This document shows, piece after piece, positions 44,980 through 54,561 of a DNA stretch of 64,000 nt. Source of the stretch: Psychroflexus salis (GTDB taxonomy: Bacteria > Bacteroidota > Bacteroidia > Flavobacteriales > Flavobacteriaceae). The stretch covers positions 129,070 through 193,069 of the forward strand of contig NZ_BMGL01000003.1 of assembly GCF_014640175.1 (NCBI RefSeq), in the 5' to 3' direction. Both the position numbers and the translations under genes were made by a program. Under the pieces are notes generated by a model. The model saw nothing but the letters and a program-made list of their open reading frames with translations, made no database searches and was not told where the DNA came from. Position 1 is the stretch's first letter. Each line of letters starts with the position of its first letter.

Positions 44980-44987
44980 TATTTTTG
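44980..44987 (+). promoter_or_regulatory. -7 box TATTTTTG before the coiled-coil gene
   Basis: An exact TAnnTTTG match 5 bp after the trkH stop and 66 bp before the preferred ATG at 45054. It supports a transcript separate from trkAH. Confidence 0.4.
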
Positions 44988-45053
44988 TTTTAAATGAAGT
45001 ATTTTTTATTTCTAAAAAACCTACTTTTGAAAATGACTATAAACCGACACAAA

Positions 45054-45668
45054 ATGAAATCTCACTTTTTTTATCTAATTTTAATTTATTCTATTTCAGT
45101 TGCTTTTGCTCAAGAAGTCGACAATGATAGTATACCAAATCAATCTCAAACTATTGTTGATCAGTACAACGAAATAATCAACGAAAGTGGAAGCTACCAA
45201 GAATATAAAGTAATCAAAAAAACAACTTTATCTAATTTTAGGCTAGAGTTGACTAACAGCAAGGAAGCTTTTGAAAAAGAAATTTCTTTGTTAACAAGTG
45301 AAATAAAAAAACAAACTGCCGAAATTAAAGCCCTAAGAGCCCAACTTGATTCAACTAAAAATAAACTTGCAGAAGTTGAATCACAGAAAAATAGCATGCA
45401 ATTTTTCGGTAATAACCTTGATAAAATAGTATTCCAAACCATTGTGTTTGGAATTATTGGAGTGTTAATTTTAACCTTACTAATTGTTTTAATAAAATTT
45501 AGAGCTAATTCTGCAGCTACAAAAGATGCTGTCGAATCTTTAGATCGCACAGAGAAAAAATTTGAAGAATACAAACGCAATGCTTTAGAAATGCAACAAA
45601 AGCTTGGTAGACAACTCCAAGATGAAAAGAATAAATTGAGTAAATTAAAATCTGGTGGAACCAAGTAA
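45054..45668 (+). CDS. signal-peptide coiled-coil protein with one membrane helix
   Basis: From the ATG at 45054 the 204-residue product has a signal peptide ([19 protein letters not shown]), a linker, a coiled coil (about 60-115: [32 protein letters not shown]), a membrane helix near 127-148 ([23 protein letters not shown]) and a second coiled coil ([29 protein letters not shown]). An upstream ATG at 44994 would bury the signal peptide. It lies 10 bp before trmD and is likely cotranscribed. I do not recognise a function; the neighbour does not imply RNA methylation. Confidence 0.7.
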   Translation: MKSHFFYLILIYSISVAFAQEVDNDSIPNQSQTIVDQYNEIINESGSYQEYKVIKKTTLSNFRLELTNSKEAFEKEISLLTSEIKKQTAEIKALRAQLDSTKNKLAEVESQKNSMQFFGNNLDKIVFQTIVFGIIGVLILTLLIVLIKFRANSAATKDAVESLDRTEKKFEEYKRNALEMQQKLGRQLQDEKNKLSKLKSGGTK

Positions 45669-45678
45669 TAGCAGCTGT

Positions 45679-46362
45679 ATGCGAATTGATATTTTAACGG
45701 TAGTTCCCGACTTACTAAAAAGCCCATTTGAAGCTTCTATTTTAAAACGTTCTATCGAAAAAGGTTTAGTTGAAGTTTATACCCATAATTTACGAGATTA
45801 CACCACAACCAAATACAAACAAGTTGATGATTACCAATATGGTGGTGGTGCAGGAATGGTGATGATGATTGAACCCATTGACAAATGCATATCCAAATTG
45901 AAGTCAGAACGGGATTATGACGAAATTATATACATGACCCCAGACGGTGAAACTTTAAATCAGTCTATCGCTAACGAATTTTCTTTAAAAGAAAATATGA
46001 TAATTTTATGTGGACATTATAAAGGGGTAGACCAACGAGTTCGCGATCATTTTATAACTAGAGAAATATCCATTGGAGATTATGTGCTTTCTGGCGGAGA
46101 AATGGGAGCTTTGGTTTTTTGTGATGCCATTATACGATTAATACCAGGAGTTTTAGGAAATGAAACTTCGGCTTTAACCGACTCATTTCAAGACAATTTG
46201 TTAGCACCACCTATTTACACACGACCAGCTAAATACAAAGGCTGGAAAGTACCCGAAGTACTTACTTCTGGAAATTTTGGGAAAATTGAAACTTGGCGTG
46301 AAGAAAAAGCCTTGGCACATACTAAAAATAGAAGACCAGATTTGTTAGAAGGTGAGATTTAA
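45679..46362 (+). CDS. trmD: tRNA (guanine-N1)-methyltransferase
   Basis: The 227-residue SPOUT enzyme methylates G37 of tRNAs, preventing +1 frameshifting. It shows [38 protein letters not shown], the knot segment [32 protein letters not shown] and [16 protein letters not shown]. The ATG at 45679 is used because an upstream in-frame codon (45655) adds residues absent from the family. The gene follows the coiled-coil gene by 10 bp. Confidence 0.96.
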   Translation: MRIDILTVVPDLLKSPFEASILKRSIEKGLVEVYTHNLRDYTTTKYKQVDDYQYGGGAGMVMMIEPIDKCISKLKSERDYDEIIYMTPDGETLNQSIANEFSLKENMIILCGHYKGVDQRVRDHFITREISIGDYVLSGGEMGALVFCDAIIRLIPGVLGNETSALTDSFQDNLLAPPIYTRPAKYKGWKVPEVLTSGNFGKIETWREEKALAHTKNRRPDLLEGEI

Positions 46363-46434
46363 GATTTAAAATACTCAATAATAGTTAGCCCCAAATTCAG
46401 AATTTTTTTGCTAATTCGACAAACAGTGAAAATT

Positions 46435-46938
46435 TTATAAGCATTCCCAATTCTTCAAAAAAGATTTAGCTTTTGGATCGTCTTCATTTGGAAAATACGG
46501 GTGAAAAGCCTTGTCTGTTTCTGCCTTCCATGGACCAGTTTTATTTTCAAAAACAATAAAAATCGGACTCAGCGCAAGTACTGTATGCCAACAATTTGGT
46601 GGAATCCACAACATGCTTTGTTCTGTTGCATCTAAGTTAAACACATCTGTAATATTTGCTTCATCATCAAACTGAATAACTCTTCCTTTTCCTTGTAAAG
46701 CCAAAAACGATTCTCCTTTAGTAGTTTTTTCGTGAGCTTCAACATTAACTAAATGCCGATGTGGTTGTACATAACTTCCTTGGCAAAACACATTAATCAT
46801 GCTGTGCAACTCCGCTTCATGATTAGGGTGTAACTTCAGTAAATGTCTTTTCCGTTTAGCTTTTTTCGCTTCTGCAATTAATTCAGTAAAAATTAATTTT
46901 GAAGATTGTATAAATTTAGGCTTTAGCTCGTTAGGCAT
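46435..46938 (-). CDS. WbuC-like cupin-fold metalloprotein
   Basis: The 167-residue protein starts MPNELKPKFIQSSKLIF and has cupin motifs SYVQPHRHLVNVEAHEKTTKGESF (metal-binding HRH and Glu) and MLWIPPNCWHTVLALSPIFIVFENKTGPW. This matches the WbuC family, small cupins often found in O-antigen clusters. No polysaccharide genes are nearby here, so its role is open. It is transcribed alone, convergent with trmD and divergent from the S9 peptidase. Confidence 0.8.
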   Translation of the reverse strand: MPNELKPKFIQSSKLIFTELIAEAKKAKRKRHLLKLHPNHEAELHSMINVFCQGSYVQPHRHLVNVEAHEKTTKGESFLALQGKGRVIQFDDEANITDVFNLDATEQSMLWIPPNCWHTVLALSPIFIVFENKTGPWKAETDKAFHPYFPNEDDPKAKSFLKNWECL

Positions 46939-47060
46939 GTTTAGTTTTCAATTTTTGCTAAAATAACTTTATATAAGCAATTTTCACAAAAGTTTAGAGT
47001 CATTTTAGCTGTATTTCTTCTCTAAAATAACTTATATTGCCTTAATCAAATTTTTCCACG

Positions 47061-49499
47061 ATGAAACTTTCTAATTTTTTTTCGAACATCTTAATCTTTT
47101 TATTGCCTATGCTCACTTTTGCACAACTAGATTTAGATTATCAAGAACCACACAAAAATATACTGGAATTAGCAGATGTGCAAATGCCACCAGGAATGAG
47201 CATTAATTCTGATGGTACAAAAGCCATTTTGCTGGCTAGAAGTCCCTACCAAAGTATACAAGGTTTGGCAGAAGATGAGTTGCGCTTAGCTGGCTTACGC
47301 ATAAATCCAAAAACAAATATTTCTAGCCGAACTCGTTTTTTTGAAAGCATTAAACTCTTCGATCCTAAAAAGAAAAAAGAAATGCTAATAAAAGGATTAC
47401 CCGATTCGTTGAAAATTGCAAACATTAGTTGGTCTCCTTTACAAAATTATATTTCATTTACGCATACCACTCCTAAAGGAAATGAGCTTTGGATTGTTAA
47501 TTATGAAAAACAAAAAGCGAAGAAAATTACAGAAGCAAATATAAATGCTAATATAGGAAGCACTTTTGTGTGGCTACCAGATGAGACTGGCTTGTTGGTA
47601 AAAATGCTACCAGAAAATAGACCACAATTAATCGATAACAGTAATAAAGTTCCAACTGGTCCTACAATTTCTGTAAATGAAGCTGGAGTTGAAGCACAAA
47701 ATAGAACTTATCAAGATTTATTGAAAAACAACGATGACGAGTTTAATTTCGAAGTTTTAGCAACCTCTAGTATTTATTTTGCAGACTTAGACGGAAACAC
47801 CCAAATATGGAAACCTGCGGGAATGTATCGAAATATTTCGATATCACCCGACGGAGAAAATGTCATGGTTTCTGAAATACAAAAGCCATTTTCTTATTTG
47901 GTTACTTATGGAAGATTTCCAACCGATTATAAAGTTTATGCACGAGATGGAAAATTGATTTACACGTTGGCAGAAATTCCTTTAGTTGAAGAAATGCCTA
48001 AAGGTTTTATGTCTACCCGTACTGGCCCAAGGAATATTTCATGGCGAAACGACCATCCTGCAACTTTAGTTTGGGTTGAAGCTTTAGATGAAGGAGATGC
48101 CAATAAAGAAGCTGATTTTAGAGATGAAGTTTTTCAACTTTCAGCACCTTTTACAGCTTCAAAAAAAACCGTACTAAAAACTGAATTGCGTTTTTCTAAT
48201 ATTACTTGGGGCGATGAAAACACTGCTGTAGTTTATGAATATTGGTGGAATGATAGGATGGTAAAAACCAGTATTTTTAACCCGAGTGATGCTTCACAAG
48301 AAGCAGTGGTTTTTAATCAACGTAACTATCAAAATCAATATGAAGACCCAGGGAGTTTTGTAACTCATAGAAATAATTTTAATAAAGCAGTGCTTCAAAA
48401 AATAGATGGAAAATTAATTTTAACAGGCGATGGGTATTCCCCAGAAGGTAAATTTCCTTTTGTAGATGAGTATAATTTAGCTTCAAAAGAAACCAACCGA
48501 ATTTTTCAAGTAGAAGAAAGCGATTATATCGAATCTTTTGTAAATATGATTGATGCTAAAAAAGGAGATGTATTAGTTAGGAGAGAAAGCAGCACAGATT
48601 ACCCAAATTACTACCTACGCAACATTTACAAAAGTAAATTAAAACAAATATCTAATTTTCAAAATCCATTTAAGGCTATACAAGATGTTCATAAAGAAGT
48701 GATTACTTATCAACGTGAAGATGGATTAGAATTGTCTGCAACTTTATACTTACCTGTTGGTTATGATATAGATGAAAAAGAAAAAATGCCTATGATTATG
48801 TGGGCTTATCCACGAGAATATAAAGACAAGCAAAGCGCATCTCAGGTAACTTCGAGTAGTAAAGAATTTACGTATCCGTACTATGGTTCACCCATTTATT
48901 GGGTAAATCGTGGTTATGTGGTTTTAGATGATGCTGCATTTCCTATAATTGGAGAAGAAGAAGACCAACCTAACGATACGTTTAAAGAACAATTAGTTGC
49001 TAATGCTAAAGCAGCAATAGATGCAGTAGACAAACTGGGTTATATCGATCGCAATAAAGTTGCTGTTGGTGGCCATAGTTATGGTGCTTTTATGACGGCT
49101 AATTTATTATCTCATTCTAATTTATTTGCTGCTGGAATTGCGAGAAGCGGCGCTTATAATAGAACTTTGACTCCTTTCGGATTTCAATCTGAAGAGCGGA
49201 ACTATTGGGAAGCACCAGAAGTATACAACACTATGTCTCCATTTATGAACGCGCATAAAATGAAAACACCTTTGTTGTTAATCCATGGCGAAGAAGATAA
49301 TAATTCAGGAACTTATCCCATGCAGAGTGAACGTTATTTTAATGCCTTAAAAGGGCTTGGTGCTCCAGCTAGATTAGTAATGTTACCTAAAGAAAGTCAT
49401 GGTTATGCCGCACGAGAAAGTATAATGCACATGCTTTGGGAGCAAGATCAATGGTTAGAAAAATATGTAAAAAATAGTGTAAAAAAAGATACAAATTAA
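47061..49499 (+). CDS. prolyl oligopeptidase-family (S9) serine peptidase, glutamyl-endopeptidase-like
   Basis: The 812-residue secreted peptidase has a signal peptide (ILIFLLPMLTFAQ), an N-terminal beta-propeller (about 30-540), and an alpha/beta-hydrolase domain with catalytic Ser673 (GGHSYGAFM), Asp746 (HGEEDNN) and His780 (ESHGYAA). The layout and sequence resemble S9D glutamyl endopeptidases known from bacteria and chloroplasts. Periplasmic or outer-envelope peptide digestion is likely. It stands alone and is followed 43 bp later by the T9SS cargo gene. Confidence 0.88.
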   Translation: MKLSNFFSNILIFLLPMLTFAQLDLDYQEPHKNILELADVQMPPGMSINSDGTKAILLARSPYQSIQGLAEDELRLAGLRINPKTNISSRTRFFESIKLFDPKKKKEMLIKGLPDSLKIANISWSPLQNYISFTHTTPKGNELWIVNYEKQKAKKITEANINANIGSTFVWLPDETGLLVKMLPENRPQLIDNSNKVPTGPTISVNEAGVEAQNRTYQDLLKNNDDEFNFEVLATSSIYFADLDGNTQIWKPAGMYRNISISPDGENVMVSEIQKPFSYLVTYGRFPTDYKVYARDGKLIYTLAEIPLVEEMPKGFMSTRTGPRNISWRNDHPATLVWVEALDEGDANKEADFRDEVFQLSAPFTASKKTVLKTELRFSNITWGDENTAVVYEYWWNDRMVKTSIFNPSDASQEAVVFNQRNYQNQYEDPGSFVTHRNNFNKAVLQKIDGKLILTGDGYSPEGKFPFVDEYNLASKETNRIFQVEESDYIESFVNMIDAKKGDVLVRRESSTDYPNYYLRNIYKSKLKQISNFQNPFKAIQDVHKEVITYQREDGLELSATLYLPVGYDIDEKEKMPMIMWAYPREYKDKQSASQVTSSSKEFTYPYYGSPIYWVNRGYVVLDDAAFPIIGEEEDQPNDTFKEQLVANAKAAIDAVDKLGYIDRNKVAVGGHSYGAFMTANLLSHSNLFAAGIARSGAYNRTLTPFGFQSEERNYWEAPEVYNTMSPFMNAHKMKTPLLLIHGEEDNNSGTYPMQSERYFNALKGLGAPARLVMLPKESHGYAARESIMHMLWEQDQWLEKYVKNSVKKDTN

Positions 49500-49542
49500 T
49501 TACATTGTCCCACACATTTGTTAAACATTTATAAGTATAAAT

Positions 49543-51423
49543 ATGCTTAATCAATTTTTTAAAACCGTATTTGTTACGGTTTTATTTTGTTTTGCTGCAA
49601 GCAAAAACATTCAAGCACAAATTAATTTTTGTCCAGGGAATACAGGAGACCCTATTTTTGAAGAAGATTTTGGACAAGGCGCAAGCAATGGCCCTTCACT
49701 AGGTAACGACATTACTTCTTATACATATGTAAATCAAGCACCAAACGATGGACAATATACCATTTCATCTAATTTAATGCAGTTGGATGGTTTTCATAAT
49801 ATATCTGACCATACAGGAAACACCAATGGCAAAGCATTAATTGTAAATGCAGATTTCGATGCTGGTTTATTTTTTCAAATTCCGATAGATGGATTATGTG
49901 AAAATAATTCTTACGAATTTTCGGCATTTTTAGTGAACCTTTACAACGCTTCAACTAATTTTTGTCCTGGAACTGGAATTCCAGTAAATGTTCGTTTCCA
50001 AATATGGGATGAAACAGATACTGAGCTCTTAGCTGAAGGCGATTCTGGTAATATTGAAGGTAGTTTTAATAGTCCAACATGGCAGCAATATGCCGTAACT
50101 TTCGAAACACTACCTGGCCAAACTTCGGTTATTTTAAAGATGTTGAACAATGGTGATGGTGGCTGTGGAAACGATTTAGCTATAGATGATATTGTTTTTC
50201 GTTCTTGTGGTGATTTAACCGAAATTTTTGATGATGATGAAGACAGCAATATTAGCTTTTGCGAAAATGAAACTTTAGATAATTTAACCTTAAATGCAGT
50301 ACCCGATTTTTCGGTGTATGATGAACATTTTTATCAGTGGCAGCAAAGTGCCGATAATGAAAATTGGGAAAATATTTCAGGAGAAACATCGGGTACTTTA
50401 GCACTAAACAATATTGAAGAAACACAGTTTTTTCGTGTTTTGGTTGCAGAAGATTTAATTAACGTAAACAATACTTTATGCAACAGTGTTTCAAATGTAT
50501 TTGAAATAATTCAACAAGATTTTATAGATGCAGAAAGTTTAGGTAATGTAGAAGTTTGCGAAGGAGAAGAAGCCATACTTCTCATTCAAAATAATAACAA
50601 CATACAAATAGATTGGTACGATTCGCCAACAGGCGGAAACTTACTTTTAGAAAACAGCTTTGATTTCGAACCACAGAGTGAAGGTACTTACTATGCAGAA
50701 AGCATTACCATAAACGGCAATTGCATAAACCCTAATCGTGTAGCAGTTAGTTTAAGTATAAATGAAAGGCCAGAAAATGAACCTGTTTTTTATGAAATTT
50801 GCCCAGGAGAAACAGTAATTCTTGCATCAGAAACTGAAGAAGTTAGTTATTTATGGTCTACTGGAGAAACTACTTCGCAAATAGAAGTTTCAAATGAAGG
50901 AACCTATTCGGTAGAGCAAACAACCATAAATGGATGTTCAACAACAAAATTTTTCGAAGTTGATGTATTAGAACAAGCTCTTGTTCAAAATATTAGTACA
51001 GACGAAAATGATATTGTAATTGATTTAGCTAACCAAGGTGATTTTTTATTTTCATTAGGTGGTGCAGCTTTTCAAGCTTCTCCCATTTTCGAAAATGTAG
51101 CAGGAGGTCAGTATCAAATTTTTATTAAAAGTAGTAAATGTGGAACCCAAGCTTTTACTTTTCTTCATATTGTAATACCGAGTTACTTTACACCAAATGG
51201 AGATGGTTTTAACGATGTGTTTAGAATTGCTGGAGATACTTATTTTAGTGAATTTAATATTCAAATCTTCAATCGATTTGGTAAATTACTCATCTCTGGT
51301 AATCGAGCTCCTTTTATTTGGGATGGCACCTACAACGGAAAAATTTTACCATCTCAAGATTATTGGTATAAAATCAACATTAATGGAGAAATTAAGACTG
51401 GAAATATCAGTTTAATTCGTTAA
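49543..51423 (+). CDS. secreted adhesin-like protein with T9SS type B sorting domain
   Basis: The 626-residue protein has a signal peptide (VFVTVLFCFAASKNIQAQ), an N-terminal lectin/jelly-roll-like domain (about 25-225: FEEDFGQGASNG ... LAIDDIVFRSCGD), Ig-like repeats (about 230-520, e.g. YQWQQSADNENWENISG and YLWSTGETTSQIEVSNEGTYSV), and the C-terminal type B gliding-associated sorting domain (YFTPNGDGFNDVFRI ... FNIQIFNRFGKLL ... WDGTYNGK). It should be exported by the type IX system and attached or released at the cell surface. Function may be adhesion or binding of surface polymers. Confidence 0.88.
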   Translation: MLNQFFKTVFVTVLFCFAASKNIQAQINFCPGNTGDPIFEEDFGQGASNGPSLGNDITSYTYVNQAPNDGQYTISSNLMQLDGFHNISDHTGNTNGKALIVNADFDAGLFFQIPIDGLCENNSYEFSAFLVNLYNASTNFCPGTGIPVNVRFQIWDETDTELLAEGDSGNIEGSFNSPTWQQYAVTFETLPGQTSVILKMLNNGDGGCGNDLAIDDIVFRSCGDLTEIFDDDEDSNISFCENETLDNLTLNAVPDFSVYDEHFYQWQQSADNENWENISGETSGTLALNNIEETQFFRVLVAEDLINVNNTLCNSVSNVFEIIQQDFIDAESLGNVEVCEGEEAILLIQNNNNIQIDWYDSPTGGNLLLENSFDFEPQSEGTYYAESITINGNCINPNRVAVSLSINERPENEPVFYEICPGETVILASETEEVSYLWSTGETTSQIEVSNEGTYSVEQTTINGCSTTKFFEVDVLEQALVQNISTDENDIVIDLANQGDFLFSLGGAAFQASPIFENVAGGQYQIFIKSSKCGTQAFTFLHIVIPSYFTPNGDGFNDVFRIAGDTYFSEFNIQIFNRFGKLLISGNRAPFIWDGTYNGKILPSQDYWYKININGEIKTGNISLIR

Positions 51424-51761
51424 CAATTTAATGCATTATATGCTTTTTAAGGATTGATTATAAGATTAAAAATAGATGTATTTGTTTTAAGTTTATAGTA
51501 AATCTTGATTTAGTTCATAATGCAGTAAGCCGATTTAAGAGGATCTTTAATGTAAAACTCTAGTAGCCATTTTAATGCAAGTAGGTAACTAAATTATAGG
51601 TATAATTAGTTTTTATGCAGAATTGGGCAAAACAAAAAGCAGATTAAATAATTAATCTGCTTTTTGTTTGAATACCTATGATATTATACTTAAAAAGTAA
51701 AATTTGCTTCTAAAATAATACCTGATAAACCTTATTTTAAACTGTTTATGTTGCTAATGCG
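51424..51761. other. intergenic region without a gene
   Basis: These 338 bp between the convergent T9SS cargo and YwqK-like genes are A+T-rich and hold no supported reading frame. The only clear element is the terminator hairpin at 51630-51669. Confidence 0.6.
51630..51669. terminator. bidirectional terminator with perfect 18-bp stem
   Basis: AAACAAAAAGCAGATTAA and TTAATCTGCTTTTTGTTT pair perfectly over an ATAA loop. It lies between convergent genes and can stop transcription from either side. Confidence 0.85.
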
Positions 51762-52121
51762 TTACCTGTTAACAATATAAGAATCTGTTTTTTGATAATC
51801 GTTAACCTTTACGATATGGTTAGAGTCGTATTCAACTTCTGTTAGTTTATTTTCTTTCCAAAAAAACCATCTTCCGTTTTTTACTCCATTATCGTATTGA
51901 GCTTGTGTAATTTTATTGCCATTTTCATCATAAACTTTCCATATTCCTGTTGGTTTATTGTCTTTAAAAAAACCTACCTGGCTTATAGTTCCATTTTCAT
52001 GAAAATAAGTGGCTTCAACTAAATCTCCTTTTTTTTCAAATTTTGCTTTGTCGTTATTCTCTTGAGCGTAAAGGATAACACCCATAAAAAAGAAAATCAT
52101 AAAAGCTGCTACATTTTTCAT
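51762..52121 (-). CDS. YwqK/MORN-like repeat secreted protein
   Basis: The 119-residue protein has a signal peptide (KNVAAFMIFFFMGVILYAQ) and three short repeats of the MORN/YwqK kind: ATYFHENGTISQVGFFKDNKPTG, WKVYDENGNKITQAQYDNGVKNG and WFFWKENKLTEVEYD. Such repeats form beta hairpins; database names calling them antitoxins are not supported by any toxin gene here. The start is set at the third of three close ATGs because the signal peptide begins there. Function unknown. Confidence 0.7.
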   Translation of the reverse strand: MKNVAAFMIFFFMGVILYAQENNDKAKFEKKGDLVEATYFHENGTISQVGFFKDNKPTGIWKVYDENGNKITQAQYDNGVKNGRWFFWKENKLTEVEYDSNHIVKVNDYQKTDSYIVNR

Positions 52122-52306
52122 ATCCATCATATTTTATGCTAATATACAAATAAATTTACAATTATGTTACTTTTACTTAACATTAAATTTACATTGGAGA
52201 TGCTTTAAAACTGATTTTAGTCAATTTTTCTTTGTTTTCATGTGTTTATTTATTCAACTATAATGAAGGTTTTTCGTATTTTTAAATCGAATTCGATTTT
52301 GTATAC

Positions 52307-54448
52307 ATGAAAAAAAAATTTTTAAGTCTAGGTTTAGCAAGTATATTGCTAGCTTGTAACACACCAAAAGAAGATAACAGTTTGAATAAAAACCCTTTAC
52401 TTTCGAAAAATTTTGAAACTCCTTACGAAGTACCCGCATTTTCAGATTTAACTCCTTCAGCTATAGAAGAAGCTATGTTAGAAGGAATAAAAGAACAAAA
52501 ATCTGAAATTTTAGATATCGTTAAACAAACTGATGCTCCAACTTGGAAAAATAACCTATTGGCTATAGAAAATTCGGGAAAAATATATAGCCGCGCTAGC
52601 CGGATTTTTAATAATCTAAATTCAGCACATACCAACGGCGAATTAAAAGCTATTGCACAACGAATTTCTAGCAAAGCAGCCGCGCATACGGATTTTATTT
52701 ATATGAATGCAGATTTGTACCAACGTGTAGCTAAAGTTTGGGAACATAGAGAAAAAGAAAATTTAAATGCTCAACAACTTAAGGTTTTAGAAAATACCTA
52801 CAAACGTTTTGTTAGAAGTGGTGCAAACCTGAATAAAAATCAACAGCAAAAGTTAGCTAAAATCAATGCTGATATAGCTGAACTTACCACTAATTTTGGT
52901 CAAAATATTTTAGAAGATAGCAATGCGTTTTCCTTACGAGTTGAAAATGAACAGGATTTAATAGGAATTCCTGAAGCTGTTATTGAAGCGACAGCTGAAA
53001 AATCTCCTGATAAGGAGAATACAGCTTGGGTTTTCGGACTTCAAAATTCTATTGTAATGCCAGTTTTAGCTTATGCTGAAAACCGTTCACTTCGCGAAAA
53101 AATTTATAAAGCCTACAAAAATCGAGGAAATAATAATAATGAATTTAATAACTCTAAAATAGCTATTCAATTAGCTAATTTATGTTTGCAAAAAGCAAAT
53201 TTATTAGGTTACGATTCCTATGCAGATTATGCATTAGAAAACACAATGGCTAAGGATCGAGAAAGTGTAAATACTTTTCTTGAAAAACTATGGAGACCAA
53301 GTTTAAAAGTAGCTCAACGCGAAATCGATCAAATTGCTTCTATGATGAAGGAAGAGGGAATAGAAGGTGAAGTTGAACCTTGGGATTATAAATATTACCT
53401 AGAAAAAATTAAAGAAGAACAATTTCAAATCGATAATCAAGAATTGGCAGAGTACTTTAGTTTAGAGCAGGTACAAAATGGTATTTTTAGGGTTACTGAA
53501 AAATTATATGGTCTTCAATTTGAAGAGTTAACAGATGTACCTGTTTATCAAGAAGATGTTACTGCTTGGAAAGTGTCTGAAGCTAACGGAACTCATGTAG
53601 GTATTTTGTATATGGATTTACATCAACGAAGTTCTAAACGCGGTGGAGCTTGGATGACTAGTTTTAGACCACAAAGCAAAAAGGATGGTAAACGCTACGG
53701 ACCCATAATTTCTATAAATTGTAATTTCTCTGAAAAAGTAGAGAATCATCCTACTTTGCTTAGCCTAGACGAGGTTACTACATTTTTTCATGAATTTGGA
53801 CATGCGCTACACGGACTACTGTCTGATGTAGAATACCAAAGTTTAGCTGGAACAAATGTGCCAAGAGATTTTGTTGAACTGCCATCGCAAATTATGGAAA
53901 ATTGGGCAACCGATCCAGAAGTATTAAAAATGTATGCTTTTCATTATGAAACTGGAGAGCTTATTCCAGACAATTTAATACAGAAACTAGAAGATTTAGG
54001 AACTTTTGGTCAAGGTTTTGCAACTACCGAATACCTTGCTTCTGCCTTGTTAGACATGAAATTTCATAGCATTACAGATAAATTGAATACAGATACAGCA
54101 AGTTTTGAAGTAGAAACTTTAACCAATTTAGGAATGCCCGAAGCAATTACCGCAAGGCATAGTAGTACTCATTTTTCGCATATTTTTGCTGGTGGTTATT
54201 CAGCTGGCTACTATTCTTATATATGGTCGGGTGTTTTAGATAGTGATGCATTCAATCAGTTTAAGCAAACGGATTTGTTTAATCAAGAAAAAGCGAATTC
54301 CTTCAGGAAAAATGTATTAGAAACAGGGGGTACGCAAGAACCGATGGAATTGTATAAAAAGTTTCGTGGCTCTGAACCTAGCATTGAACCCTTATTGAAA
54401 AAACGTGGTTTAGACGATGATTCTTACGGAAGCAACTTAAAAGGCTAA
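52307..54448 (+). CDS. M3-family zinc metallopeptidase (peptidyl-dipeptidase Dcp-like), lipoprotein
   Basis: The 713-residue peptidase has a lipoprotein signal (ASILLACNTP, Cys17), a long helical thimet-oligopeptidase fold, and the zinc motif HEFGHALHG at 495-503 with downstream Glu in FVELPSQIMENW. Dcp enzymes remove dipeptides from peptide C-termini; the lipid anchor places this one in the envelope. Length matches the family (about 680-720). A strong terminator hairpin follows at 54510-54549. Confidence 0.92.
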   Translation: MKKKFLSLGLASILLACNTPKEDNSLNKNPLLSKNFETPYEVPAFSDLTPSAIEEAMLEGIKEQKSEILDIVKQTDAPTWKNNLLAIENSGKIYSRASRIFNNLNSAHTNGELKAIAQRISSKAAAHTDFIYMNADLYQRVAKVWEHREKENLNAQQLKVLENTYKRFVRSGANLNKNQQQKLAKINADIAELTTNFGQNILEDSNAFSLRVENEQDLIGIPEAVIEATAEKSPDKENTAWVFGLQNSIVMPVLAYAENRSLREKIYKAYKNRGNNNNEFNNSKIAIQLANLCLQKANLLGYDSYADYALENTMAKDRESVNTFLEKLWRPSLKVAQREIDQIASMMKEEGIEGEVEPWDYKYYLEKIKEEQFQIDNQELAEYFSLEQVQNGIFRVTEKLYGLQFEELTDVPVYQEDVTAWKVSEANGTHVGILYMDLHQRSSKRGGAWMTSFRPQSKKDGKRYGPIISINCNFSEKVENHPTLLSLDEVTTFFHEFGHALHGLLSDVEYQSLAGTNVPRDFVELPSQIMENWATDPEVLKMYAFHYETGELIPDNLIQKLEDLGTFGQGFATTEYLASALLDMKFHSITDKLNTDTASFEVETLTNLGMPEAITARHSSTHFSHIFAGGYSAGYYSYIWSGVLDSDAFNQFKQTDLFNQEKANSFRKNVLETGGTQEPMELYKKFRGSEPSIEPLLKKRGLDDDSYGSNLKG

Positions 54449-54509
54449 TTCTAAAAATAGTGCTATTTTTAGCCTAACACTTAAATTTATACAATAAATT
54501 ATACAACAT

Positions 54510-54549
54510 AAAAACACCTAAAATTGAAACATCAATTTTAGGTGTTTTT
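54510..54549. terminator. bidirectional terminator with 18-bp stem
   Basis: AAAAACACCTAAAATTGA and TCAATTTTAGGTGTTTTT pair over an AACA loop and end in a T run, between the convergent M3 peptidase and DUF5686 genes. Confidence 0.88.
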
Positions 54550-54561
54550 TTTCAATAAAGA

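Noticed and set aside
51762-52121. Reading the YwqK-like gene as an antitoxin
   Set aside because: It is secreted, has MORN-like repeats and no toxin gene is adjacent.
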